Shown: positions 20,291 through 31,056 of the stretch, piece by piece
Position numbering within the stretch: position 1 is the first letter of the stretch
How the letters are laid out: each line of letters begins with the position of its first letter
From: Daldinia sp. FL1419
Taxonomy: Eukaryota; Ascomycota; Sordariomycetes; Xylariales; Hypoxylaceae
Direction of reading: 5' to 3'
DNA: 37,025 bases
Assembly: GCA_025201765.1 (NCBI GenBank)
Contig: MU623567.1
Coordinates: 1 to 37,025 of the forward strand
Translations under genes and position numbers: made by a program
The notes under the pieces: model-generated
The model's database searches: none
Seen by the model: the letters and a program-made list of their open reading frames with translations, nothing else
What the model was told of the DNA's origin: nothing

Positions 20291-21744
20291 GATATTAAAA
20301 GAAGAAGATTTAGATTATATTATTATTATAAATGTTAAAAAAGGTTATTACAATTTGGAAATTAATTATTATAAATATAACAATTTAATTTAATTGATTA
20401 GGGATTAATAATACCAAATTATATAACTTTTTTATTATTATTATTCAAATCTTAAAAGGGTCCAAAATCCTTAGATATATCTCCAGAATTTATAATTGGA
20501 TCATTATTCTATTTATTATTATATTTATTATAATAGCCTTTTTCCAGAAGATTGTAAAAATTGTTAAAGTAAGGGCCAGAATTATTATAACCCAAATTAT
20601 AATCTCTATAATAGATTTAATTCTAAATAAATTAAATTAAATAGTGTTATTAATATCTGTATCCATAATTGTAATTATAATTATTTGATTAAGTTAGGGA
20701 TTGAATCAATTGTTGGGCTAATTATTAAAAAACCTTTTGTTTCTAGTTATAATATAGTATTTATTAGTGTTATAATAATTATTAAGATTGTTAATATATT
20801 TGGGCCAATAATTAATATAGTAGGTAATAAGGGAATAATATTCCTTAATTCTATTAATAAAGAATTATAGGCATAAGGGCTTATTATTATTATTATTATT
20901 ATTATTATTGTTGATATTATTAATAATAAGGGTAGGGTAATCTATATCCTCCATATTAAAAATAATTATAATTGCTACATTTATAAAAAAGGTTTTAATC
21001 ATATTATTATTAATAAGATTAATATTAATTAATATTATTATAATTATTAAAATATTAAAAGGATTATTTATTATAATAATATTATTTAAAGGATTTTTTA
21101 TATTTTTTATGGTTTTTAAGAATTTAAGGATATTTATTTATAACTATTTTTTATAAAATTAATTTATATTAATTAATTTAAATAATAAATTACCTAATAA
21201 TAATATTAAAAGTTAGATATTCTAATTATATTTGAATATTATTATTAAAATTATTAAATACTATCAAAAATTAATTAAAATAAGGTAAATTATAATCTTT
21301 AATATTATAAATATATATATTAATATATTTATATATATTTTTTTTTATTATAAATTTAATAATATAAATAAATATTTTAATAAATTATTTTACACAATAA
21401 AATCCTTTTTTTTAAATTTATTTATAAGGGTTGCTTTAATTTCTGCCATTATATTTTATTATAAAATTCTTTTTTTTAAATTTATAAATTTTATAATGAA
21501 TTAACCTTATATCTTTTTTTATAAATATATTATTTAAATTACTTTAACAATTTCTTTATTATGGGCTTTAATTATTTTAATGAAGTGGTTGGTGAAGGTA
21601 TAGATATTAGAGTAAATTATATATTTATTAAATGTATAAAATCCAAATTTTTATATGTTTTTGTTATTAGGGTTGAAGTAATTTACTTCCTTAAGTTTAA
21701 AGGTATTAAAATAGGTGGGAGGAATAAGATTATTATAATTATTA

Positions 21745-21775
<31 letters not shown>

Positions 21776-21776
<1 letters not shown>

Positions 21777-22015
21777 TTATTAGTAATTATAATTATTGTC
21801 CTATTAATAATTATAGTTATTATCCTATTGGTAATTATGGTTATTATCCTATTGGCATTTATAATTATTATTTTATTATTAATTATAATTATTATTTTAG
21901 TGGTAATTATAATTATTATTTTAATAATGATTATAATTATTATTTTAATAGTAATTATAATTGTTATTTTAATAGTAATTATAATTATTATTTTATTAAT
22001 AATTATAATTATTAT
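21776..22015. repeat. 24-bp tandem repeat, ten units
   Basis: Ten consecutive 24-bp units, such as CCTATTGGTAATTATGGTTA followed by TTAT, later drifting to TTTAATAGTAATTATAATTA plus TTAT. One plus-strand frame is open through all units and reads an 8-residue repeat (PIGNYGYY, degrading to FNSNYNYY); another gives a poly-Ile frame that is an artefact. The drift of GG to AA and CC to TT across units is RIP-like. It was probably a coding minisatellite in the element before decay, although this frame runs opposite to the RT relic. Confidence 0.7.
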
Positions 22016-22303
22016 TAATTATATTAATTTGTAAAATTTTAATAAAAATATGTATTAAAATATTAATATTATTATTAAATTATTTTAAAAGGGAATTACA
22101 TTTTATAAAAAAATTATTATTGTTAGTGTTTCTGCCAGTAGGGCCTGCTTATCCTGAAAACATTTGGGGTTAGGTAGGTAAGGATTTTTAATTATTTTTA
22201 AGTTTATTAGATAGGTTAAGTTATTTGGATTTAGAGATTAGGGTAGGCTTTTAAATGTTGGTGTTTATTGGTTGAAATAACTTAATTTGGTATTATTATT
22301 GGG

Positions 22304-22375
22304 GTTAAGGAGGTTGAGGAAGTTAAGGAGATTAAAGAAGCTAAAGAGGTTAAAGGGGTTGGAGGGATTGGTTAG
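22304..22375. repeat. 9-bp tandem repeat, eight units
   Basis: Eight 9-bp units of the form GTTAAGGAG (variants GTTGAGGAA, GCTAAAGAG, GTTAAAGGG, GTTGGAGGG). The plus-strand frame is open and reads EVEEVKEIKEAKEVKGVGG. It lies in a relatively G-rich part of the element, with a poorly degraded patch just upstream at 22128-22190. Confidence 0.7.
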
Positions 22376-23610
22376 GCTATTAGTATTAATAATTTTGAAA
22401 GGTTTACAAGGATTAATTTCTTTTAGAAAACCTAATTTATAATTTAATTATTATTCTTCTAATTTTAATAGGTAAGAAATTATAATTATCATTAATAAGG
22501 GAAAAGAAAAAATTATTATTAAAATTTAGGAAGGGAATTTCTATTATAATATCCTAAATGCCTCAAATTAAAAAACCTATTAATTATTCTCCAATTAAAA
22601 GCAAATTAAAATTAAAATTAAAATCCTGATTAAATAGGATTTAAAAAAATTTAATTAAGTTTTTTAGGGTTTAAAAATTTTTAATAAAATTATATCCAAT
22701 ATAGGATAATAATTTTTAATTAAAATGGAAAGGTAATAATTTATTAAAAATAAATAAATTAATTTTTTATGGATATAAGGTAATAAGTATGAAATTAATT
22801 AAAAAGATTTATAAGATAATAAGAATAATTAATAAAAATAATTCTTTTAAAAATAAATAAATTATAAAATTAGGGGAGATTATTAATAGTAAAAATTGGG
22901 ATTATTTTAAAGAAAATTAGGATATTTCTTACAATTTTTTATATTTTAAATAATTCTTTCTTTATTTTTTTAATTAATTTTTAAATGTTCTTTTTTTTTT
23001 AAGCCATTTAATAAAAAAAATTATTTATTTAAAATTATTATTATATAATTTAAAAATTAAAATTTAATTAATAATTAATAATAATTAAAGAAGAATTATT
23101 TAGGTAAAATTTAAATTTATTAAGGTAATAAATTTAATAAAATAATATTAAGTATATTTAAATTATAATAATTAATAAATTAAATATATTATTATTTTAA
23201 ATATATGGGAAGGGAAAGTAAATATAAAAATAAAAGGTTAAATAAAGTAAAATTCTTATTTATAAAATTGTAAATTTTAATAAAATTATTTATAAATTTT
23301 ATTTAATTAATAAATAAATAATAATAATTTAAATGTTTTAAAATAATTAAATTATTTAATATAAATTTTTTATTTATATGTAATTTGTTAAAATAAAGGG
23401 GAAATAATTTAATATAATTTTTTTTATAATGGTTATTATAATATACAAGTTTATTTTAAATAAATGGGATATATTAATGAAGTTAGTTGGTAATGTAAAA
23501 TTAAAAATAATTAAAAAAGATTATAAATGAAAATAAAAAATAAAAAAAAAATAAAAAAAAATAATTTAATTGGTTTATTATTATAAAAGGTTGGAATTGA
23601 AGTTACTAAT

Positions 23611-23771
23611 TGTTAGATATATATATGTAAATTTAATATAATTGTTTTAAAATTCTAATTATATTACGGATTTAATCCAAATAATTTTATATAAGCCTTA
23701 TAAGCCCTCATATGACCATTAGGATCTAGGGTCAGGGCTAGGGCCTGTGGGCCCTTGTCTGTTATGTGACA
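23611..23771. repeat. Right LTR, 161 bp
   Basis: Starts TGTTAGATAT and ends TTATGTGACA. It aligns with the left LTR over all 161 positions without a gap; its inner half is the heavily mutated part and its outer end keeps G and C. Confidence 0.88.
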
Positions 23772-23776
23772 ACGTC
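23772..23776. other. Target-site duplication, right copy (ACGTC)
   Basis: Matches the five bases before the left LTR exactly. Confidence 0.85.
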
Positions 23777-24167
23777 ACTTCTATCGTGTCTCTATATGCT
23801 TCACGAGTCTTATTAGAATACATCTAGTATCAGGTCGGTACACAAAACATGAGTCGCTTTTGGTAATCACTCATGCTCAATTCGAACACCTGGAATATCA
23901 CGACTCATCATAATTCGTCAACCAAGCTAAAGTGAAACAGAATTGAGTTTTACGACTTGGTATTATGCTCTAGACATGCTCTGACCGTGTGTCTGCTGAA
24001 ATAAATGGGAAATTCCCCCTCCCCGGATCAGCCTTGAACTAAGCTTTGAGGTAGCTATCTCTGCCTCTGTACAACTATCTAGAAAAACTCATCCTATTTA
24101 TCAGGAGAAAACGCGCATTGAAATGCGATACCCTCTAAATACGCCACGAAATACAATAGTTGTTTTT
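23777..24167. other. 3' flank of acl1
   Basis: 391 bp between the retrotransposon and the acl1 stop codon. It returns to normal composition at once. It should hold the acl1 3'UTR and terminator; no coding sequence is seen. Confidence 0.5.
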
Positions 24168-26212
24168 CTATTTCACAGAAACCTCTACTCTGCCTTCACC
24201 CACGGGGCCGGTATTCGACAGGGTCGGGAGTAGGTAAGTGATGTCATCCCAAGGATGCCTGTATAGACTGGTGCGCAGTCTCTTCTGGTCAAGGTAGTGG
24301 GCAATCAGACCAATGCTGCGACCCAGGACGAACAGACCGTTCAAGACTCCCATCTTCATGTAGTCTTCAGCCTCTTCGGCACTGAAAGCACCGCAGCTCC
24401 TCATCAGGTCCACAAAGCAGACAGCAACGCAACCATCGACGTTGAGGATAAGGTTGTCCTTCTTCGAGGTCGTTACCGTCTCAACAGCCAAGGCGTAATC
24501 TAATAGCTTGTGGCTGGGGAACTTGGCCAGAACGTATTCCTTGACCAGCTCGACACGGAGATCAGGGTTGTTCCTGGACTTGATACGGTGACCAATACCG
24601 GGAATGAGCTTATTTTGTTTGCGCATGGAGTCGACAAATTCACGCGGGCTGAGGCCATTGTCGGCAGCCTTGGTGAACTCCTCTGCGGCACCATCAAGGG
24701 CACCACCGAAACGAGAACCGATGGTTAGAAGACCGGAGACCAAGGAGCTGATCAGGTCCTTACCAGCACGGGTAGTGATGATGGTGTTCATGGCACCAGA
24801 GACCGCGGGACCGTGGTCGGCAGTAAGCATGAGAACCATCTCCAGGAACTTGGAGGCGTAGTCGGGGAGACGACGACGGAACCAAAGGAGGGACATGACA
24901 CCACCAATACCAATGTCCTCCCTGAAAACATCGGAAATGGGCATTCCAGCGTAGAGGAGTTCTTGTCCACGGTCATCGGAGATAGTAGAGATGAAAGCGG
25001 CAGGCTTTCGGATGAGACCAAGCTCCTGGGCCCAGGAGTAGTCGATGGGAATCTTGGGCACAACGGGCTCCGGCTGAGGAATAATAGTCTTCTCTTCTAC
25101 GAGCTTCTTGTAGACGGAAGCGAGAGTCTCGGGGAGGTCTTCAAACGTATCAGGGACGTAGAATCCCGCCTCCTTCATCTGCTTGTTCTTCATAGCCGCA
25201 GTCTCAAGCTGCGAGTTGGCAAAAGAACCGGCATGGCCAAACTGGACCTCAGTCTTGAACATGCTTGCGCAAGTACCAATAGCCCAGGCAACAATCGGCT
25301 TAGTGATGATTCCTTGCTTGACGGCATCGATGACCTTGTACTCTTCGACACCACCAACCTCACCGAGTAGTAGAAGGATCTTACACTCAGGATCTTGCTG
25401 GTATCTCAGCATGTGGTCGATAAATGTGGTTCCGGGGTATCGATCACCACCGATGGCAATACCCTCGTAGACACCATCGGTGTTTTGTGAGATGATGTTG
25501 TTCAGCTCGTTCGACATACCACCAGACTTGGAGACGTAGCCGACAGAACCCTTGCGGTAGAGCTTGGAAGCAACGATGTTGTCCATCATGCCACCAGTGT
25601 TACCAATCTTGAAGCTACCAGGCTTAATACCACCAACGGTGGCAGGGCCGATGATAGTCACACCCTTTTGTCGCGCAACATAGGCAATTTCTCGCGCTCG
25701 CTATTTCGAGGTTAACAAAAATCGATGTATCGAAATTATTCATGTTCACTTACTCGCTCGGGCACACCTTCCGCAATAATAGCGATGGTCTTGATTTGGG
25801 GGAATTGCATCAGCTCCATTGTTGAGCTGAAGACACTTCGTGAGGAAGCAAAGTTGACTACAACGTCAACTTCGGGGTGTTTAGCCACAGCCTTGGCAGT
25901 CTCCTGGTAGACAGGAAGAAGAGTCTCGCTGGTTCCCCAGTACATCTTGCTGACGAATTGACCACCAAAGGTGTAAATGATACCCGCAACTGAAGGCGTG
26001 GGTCGCTTGCAGATGAAGTCAAAATCCAACATGCCCTGGACGGCTCGGTTCTGGAGACCGTAGACGAAGCATCGCGTCTTGTTGTTGAATAAGGCGTGTG
26101 CGGGTAGAGGGCTTAGAGGTCGGCTAGGGGCAGCAAAGCGAGCGATGTTATCGTTTGCAGATAAACCGCCACTTGCGGTGCCGTTGACACCGTTGGCCGC
26201 AGCTGAAGACAT
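24168..26212 (-). CDS. acl1: ATP-citrate lyase subunit 1 (citryl-CoA part)
   Basis: Cytosolic enzyme subunit that, with Acl2, converts citrate, CoA and ATP to acetyl-CoA, oxaloacetate, ADP and phosphate. Two exons: 25754-26212 (153 codons) and 24168-25700 (510 codons plus stop), with a 53-nt intron (GTAAGT donor, TTAAC-type branch, ATAG acceptor, phase 0); 663 residues, usual for the fungal subunit. After a disordered start (MSSAAANGVNG) comes a CoA-binding/succinyl-CoA-synthetase-alpha-like part with TIIGPATVGGIKPG, then SKSGGMSNE. VQFGHAGSFANS holds the phosphorylated His. The C-terminal citrate-synthase-like domain has LTADHGPAVSGAMN, IPGIGHRIKS and a terminal LYRHPWDDITYLLP. It is divergent from acl2, a pairing known in other Pezizomycotina. 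The start is the ATG at 26212; the upstream in-frame extension lacks an ATG and would cross a UTR splice acceptor. Confidence 0.95.
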
Positions 26213-26241
26213 CGTCGTGGTATGAAATCCGCAAACTTTCT

Positions 26242-26577
26242 CTGCAAAGTCGATGATCAAAGTTAGCTATCAAAGCTTCATAACTCGACCGGAAAACGAT
26301 CCACGGAATGTAAATCTGCCAACAAAGGGGGGAATCACTTGGACTAGGTATTCAGTAGTAAACCAAGCTTTGGGAATATTGGTGATTTTTCAAGACGGCC
26401 GATTCAGCCCGTCCCTGCACTGAAAGGATTCAGTAGGACCATCAGCGTCAAAAGCCGAATAAAGTCAATTGAATCGGACCGGCAATGAACCAAATTCCAT
26501 GCCACTGATGAAACACGAGCGACGCAAGCAAGGTAATTTGTGAAGATGGGAAACGAGGAGTTGTAGATTAAACGTAC
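26242..26577 (-). other. Probable 5'UTR intron of acl1
   Basis: On the minus strand, a GTACGT donor at 26577-26572 and, near the other end, a GCTAAC branch site followed by TTTGCAG (acceptor ending at 26242) define a 336-nt intron lying 29 nt before the ATG. All three signals match the fungal consensus. RNA data are needed to confirm it. Confidence 0.55.
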
Positions 26578-27471
26578 CTCAATATTGGAATTCAACCGTC
26601 TCGTTGCACTAGAGGCTATACAAGTATTAGACGAAATTGCAATCACCAAGTAAATGGCGAGAGAAGTTATCGCGGATAAATGGGATATTTGGAATAAAGT
26701 GTGTATTGAGAAGAAGAGGAAAATCGACTCGGTGGACTGTGGACGGCAATGGGAATTATTTTTCTCAGACTGAGTTGATTTGATGCTGCCACTGCGCGAA
26801 AGGCTCAACAGCGGGGAAAAACGGGGTTGGGAAAAGGTGCCGGGTCACGACTACCTAAGGCTTGGGTTATAGGTTACAAGGTAAGATGCAAATACGTACC
26901 GTTTTAGCGTTGAACCGTTGAATGAGTGGAATGTATTAGTTAAATGATAATAAAAATAGGAGAAAGGAAGCGACGCAGCCGCAGTTTCCTTCCGTTTCTA
27001 TGCAATAAGTCTAGGTTGTTGCTGTCGCGACGTAAATTGTTCCCACAGAATGTCCGGTAAAAAAAATTGGTCTCGAGACGATCGGATTAGTTGGGGTAAA
27101 TTTTTATGTGTGTTGTTGAATTGGACCCCTTTTCGACAACGCCCATAAACTGCACGCTACGATGTCGGTGATGCCTTGTTGGTCCAATTGTGGTGCACCT
27201 TTGACTTCCGATAGCCTTGGAGACCCTGTTGATCCTGAGAAATCCTGCTTATGTTGGCGACTTGAAAGTTGCTGGTTGGGTATATCTGATGAGACCACCC
27301 CACCTAAGCTTCAGTAGTGAGGTACCATTGAACGGTACGTAGCTTGGGCCTGCCAATCCCCGCCCTTTGAGTCCCCATATTTTTGTACCAGTACCAAGAT
27401 CTTAACATCGACTTCATCGCATTGCACCAGATTACATCTCATCTTATTCATCTTACCTTCTCCATACCGGG

Positions 27472-27494
27472 AAAAAAAAAAAAAAAAAAAAAAA
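27472..27494. repeat. 23-A homopolymer
   Basis: Uninterrupted run of 23 A in the acl1-acl2 intergenic region. Could be a poly(dA:dT) nucleosome-excluding element in the shared promoter, or the tail of an old retroposed copy. Confidence 0.8.
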
Positions 27495-28353
27495 GAACAA
27501 GCCAACTGAGCTTCGTCCGGATCAGCAAAAGAGGTACCAGGAATTAGGTACCTAGGATAAATGCAAACGAGCAAATAGTCATTTACGACTATTGGAAAAA
27601 TAATGAGACAAAATCAAACCTAGAAAGATGCGACGGGATTTTCGAATAGATAGACAAGCCTTCTTTCGCTTGAAAAAGGGATGCACACATATTGTGCCCA
27701 GATGGGTGACCCACCGAATTCCGGAACGATAGCAGGTGACACTATAATTCACTCAATGTCATAATTTTGCCGGATAGTCCCCAATATCAAACTCCGGGGC
27801 AAGTCCGCTGCGGATAGTTCGTTGTGGGACGTTTCATGGCCGATGGAGATGATAATAGGAATGTAATATTCGCATGGACAATTACTCCATCATGTCTCCC
27901 TCAGCTGGGGCTGCTGACAAGCTTTGTCATGATGGTCATAGTAGTGGATCTAAGACATGAAGGATCGAATACTTCCAATGCTGACTGATCCTCGATCCCT
28001 TTTGACATCGAAACCCGAGTGATAAGCCCGAACCGCCAATGATAAGACAAGACCCGGTCGAATCTCGATAGGAATGATGTAGGAAAGATCCTCTTGGAAA
28101 CAACGATGCCGACAGCTACCCAGGTAAAATAGTGATACCCCGTTCATTTTTAGCAGATTCGGATCGTTGAGGAAGGATAATGTCAGCTTCCATGACCGAC
28201 CTAGGCGTTTTGAATCGAAAGTAGCGCATATTCCGTTACGGTTGCCGCTGTGATTCTCGCGATTTTGCGTTAATATGGCTGTGTACGAGATAAGATATGT
28301 CGGTACCCGGCGGGTCTCGATTATGGGAATTGCCCATGGTTGTTGGTGTTGGG

Positions 28354-28363
28354 GTACCGGTAC
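28354..28363. promoter_or_regulatory. Palindrome GTACCGGTAC
   Basis: Perfect 10-bp palindrome with overlapping CCG/CGG triplets, one of several CGGTAC-containing sites in the shared acl promoter. Candidate dimeric regulator site; the binding protein is unknown. Confidence 0.4.
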
Positions 28364-28838
28364 AAGATTGCCCCTCCGATTGCTGACGAGGTTACCGGGA
28401 TAGCCCCAATGATTTTGGCGTGATGTTGTCCGCCCCCGTAGGCCACATCGTTTTAGCGCCCCTCCAAAACTCAATTCAGGTACCCACTCGCACCCACCAA
28501 GTAACAGGATCCACTGGGTTTAGTTGGGCACAGACCAGACAGCAGTGCCTTGTATCGAAAAGTGGGTTGAGGCTTTCCAAGGGTTCTGGGCAAAGAAAAA
28601 AAAGGAACGGGACTGGACCTGCGTTGGCGGGGAGCTTCGCACCGTACCGTATCGTACCGCACCTTCATAGTCTTTTCGAAAAGTCCAGTCTTCAATCTTC
28701 CAATTTCCTGTTGTTATTGTTGTAGTCAACATTGTTGCCCTTCTCCTTTTCCTTTTTTTTTTCTCAATTAAAACTTCTCCGACTTTTCATCATAAACACT
28801 ATCAGTCGTATCGTAATCTCCAATTCAGTTGCGACAAG

Positions 28839-29038
28839 GTAAGTGAAAAAGAAAGATGGCCTTGCCAATCCCCTCATTTCTACGGACCCGCCCTATCATT
28901 TGCACCAAGTCTTCCCCGTATATCTTTCTTCTCCAAACTTCGGACTCTACGAGTCCAAATTCAATCCCTTCCCTTTCTTCCCACACTTGTGACTTCCGCT
29001 TGGACAATAGAGAAGGCGCATCCGCTAATAACGTATAG
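28839..29038 (+). other. Probable 5'UTR intron of acl2
   Basis: GACAAG then GTAAGT donor at 28839; GCTAATAACGTATAG supplies a branch-like site and acceptor ending at 29038, giving a 200-nt intron 70 nt before the acl2 ATG. An out-of-frame ATG at 28856 inside it would be removed by splicing, which supports the model. Confidence 0.55.
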
Positions 29039-29108
29039 AAACGATCTCGACAATCAAGAGTGTAATAGAGTACATACCTGTTACGTATAATTCGTTTCTC
29101 TTGCCACA

Positions 29109-31056
29109 ATGTCCGCAAAGGCAATCTATGAGGCCGACGGCAAGGCCATTCTCAACTACCACCTCACCCGCGCTCCCGTCATCAAGCCGAGTCCTCTTCC
29201 CAAGCCTACGACACACAACCCGCCGCCGAAGTTGGCCTCGCTTTACTTCCCTGAGGATGCCGATGTCAACGCCGTACTGAACCAGGCTGAAATCACCTAT
29301 CCGTGGTTGCTTCACAGTGGTGCCAAGTTCGTTGCAAAGCCCGACCAGCTCATCAAGAGGCGAGGCAAGAGCGGTCTTCTAGCCCTTAACAAGACCTGGC
29401 CCGAGGCCAAGGAGTGGATTGCTCAACGCGCTGGCAAGGTGCAAAAGGTTGAACACACCGAGGGTGTTCTGCGACAGTTCCTCGTAGAACCCTTCGTGCC
29501 TCACCCGGACGGTACCGAGTACTACATCAACATAAACTCAGTTCGAGATGTGAGTGCAGCACCCTTTTTAAGCATTTTGCGCTGTTTTTGTCGAGCTTTT
29601 TTTTATGTCCGATACTTCTCTTCGGGCGAATTATCTTATTGGCAGTCAATGAGTACGTGATTGCAAATGCACGAGACACCTAAAGATGAGAACATGGATT
29701 TAAAATAAGTGAAATAAGGAGAAGTGTAAACAGTATCCAGGAAGTCTTGGAGAGGTTGCGTTCTTATCACTTACGGAATTATGTGCACAAAAAAGGCTGC
29801 TGCCCGTGCTCTTATTTGATTGGAATTTATGAGTGAACCGGTGTGTACGGGCGAACGGAAGGCTAAACCATATGCGCTCTTGTTGCATCCACTTTCCCCC
29901 TTCGCCCACTTCATCACACAGCCATACCAACACATACGAGCACATACCAGCCTTACTCACACGTGTTATCTCTCTTGAAACAAATGTTATCAGCCAATCA
30001 ACTTCAATATACTAACTTGTCTATTAATAGGGAGATTGGATTCTCTTCACCCACGAAGGCGGTGTTGACGTTGGTGATGTTGATGCTAAAGCCGAGAAGC
30101 TGCTTATTCCCGTCGACCTCTCACAATATCCCTCCAACGAGGAGATCGCCAACACACTACTAAAGAAGGTCCCCGCTGGTGTTCACAACGTCTTAGTTGA
30201 CTTCATTACCCGCCTATACGCGGTATACGTTGACTGCCAGTTCACTTACCTAGAGATTAACCCCCTAGTCGTCATTCCCAATGATGCTGGCACGTCAGCT
30301 GAGGTTTACTTCCTCGATCTCGCTGCCAAGTTAGATCAGACTGCCGACTTCGAGTGTGGTGTTAAATGGGCTATTGCACGATCACCCGCAAACCTTGGTA
30401 TCACTGCCGTATCCAGCGCAGGCGACAAGGTCAGTGTTGATGCCGGTCCCCCGATAGAGTTCCCCGCGCCTTTCGGCCGTGAGCTCTCCAAGGAGGAGGC
30501 TTATATCGCCGAATTGGACGCCAAGACTGGTGCGTCGTTGAAGCTCACCGTCTTGAACCCCAACGGCCGCATCTGGACTCTGGTTGCTGGCGGTGGTGCT
30601 TCCGTTGTCTATGCCGACGCTATTGCGTCTGCTGGTTTTGCTGATGACTTGGCCAACTACGGTGAATACTCTGGCGCCCCCACCGAGTCTCAGACCTACT
30701 ACTACGCCCGCACTGTCCTAGACTTGATGCTACGCGCTCCCATGGACCCTAAGGGCAAGGTTCTATTTATCGGTGGTGGTATTGCCAACTTCACCAACGT
30801 GGCATCTACTTTCAAGGGTGTTATCCGGGCACTTCGCGAATATGCCAAGCAATTAAACGAGCACAACGTCCAAATTTGGGTCCGTCGTGCCGGTCCTAAC
30901 TACCAGGAAGGTCTGAAGAACATGAAGGCCGCAACACAAGAACTTGGCCTAAATGCCAAGATATTTGGCCCTGAGATTCACGTCTCTGGTATCGTACCGC
31001 TCGCTCTTGTCCCTGGGCGATGGGAGGAAAGCAAGTTGCAAGAATTCCAAGGTTAA
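29109..31056 (+). CDS. acl2: ATP-citrate lyase subunit 2 (ATP-grasp part)
   Basis: Partner of Acl1; supplies the ATP-grasp and citrate-binding domains that phosphorylate and activate citrate. Two exons: 29109-29549 (147 codons) and 30031-31056 (341 codons plus stop), 488 residues, normal for this subunit. The junction reads NSVRD-GDWILF. N-terminus MSAKAIYEADGKAILNYHL; ATP-grasp features include KFVAKPDQLIKRRGKSGLL and VDCQFTYLEINPLVV (metal-binding Glu/Asn). The citrate-binding domain has LVAGGGASVVYADAI, GEYSGAPTESQTYYYART and LFIGGGIANFTNVASTF. The intron, 481 nt, is unusually long for this gene set, but donor GTGAGT, branch ACTAAC and acceptor AATAG are good. The context TTGCCACAATGTC suits a fungal start. 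Confidence 0.95.

Larger units (their letters stand above)
15425..23771 (-). mobile_element. RIP-degraded LTR retrotransposon, 8,347 bp
   Basis: The element is bounded by two 161-bp LTRs and flanked by ACGTC duplications, so it is a complete insertion. LTR ends are TGTCA and TGACA, the canonical inverted termini. The interior is nearly all A/T. The two LTRs differ at 33 of 161 sites, all C/T or G/A transitions, as RIP produces. A reverse transcriptase relic at 17929-18324 reads on the minus strand, so the right LTR is probably the 5' one; about 2.3 kb remains beyond it for RNase H and integrase, and about 5.3 kb for gag, protease and the rest of RT, which is longer than usual and could include a nested element. 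No primer-binding site could be identified. No intact gene remains. Confidence 0.88.
26213..29108. promoter_or_regulatory. Divergent intergenic region of acl1 and acl2
   Basis: A 2.9-kb region drives both lyase genes. It holds the two UTR introns, a 23-A run (27472-27494) and several related short sites: CGGTACG at 27333, CGGTACCCGG at 28301, the perfect palindrome GTACCGGTAC at 28354-28363, and CGTACCG twice plus CGTATCG at 28643-28659. CGG-containing palindromes are typical of Zn2Cys6 regulator sites, but the factor is unknown. AGGTACC/TAGGTACCT motifs occur at 27530-27552. No convincing coding region was found. Confidence 0.55.

Noticed and set aside
21561..22034. 157-codon plus-strand ORF with long poly-isoleucine stretch, like a membrane protein
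   Set aside because: It is the shifted frame of the ATT/TAT-rich 24-bp tandem repeat; the isoleucine run follows from A/T composition, not from a real hydrophobic protein.
15586..23610. A+T-rich block as inserted mitochondrial DNA
   Set aside because: It sits between paired LTRs with a target-site duplication, contains an RT relic, and the LTR differences are all transitions; this fits a RIP-degraded retrotransposon.
24297..25910. Plus-strand ORFs antisense to acl1, up to 185 codons
   Set aside because: They are shadows of the highly codon-biased acl1 coding sequence.
27950..28732. ORFs in the acl1-acl2 intergenic region (174 and 101 codons) as genes
   Set aside because: No family features; they overlap probable promoter sequence, and the codon pattern is not like the neighbouring genes.
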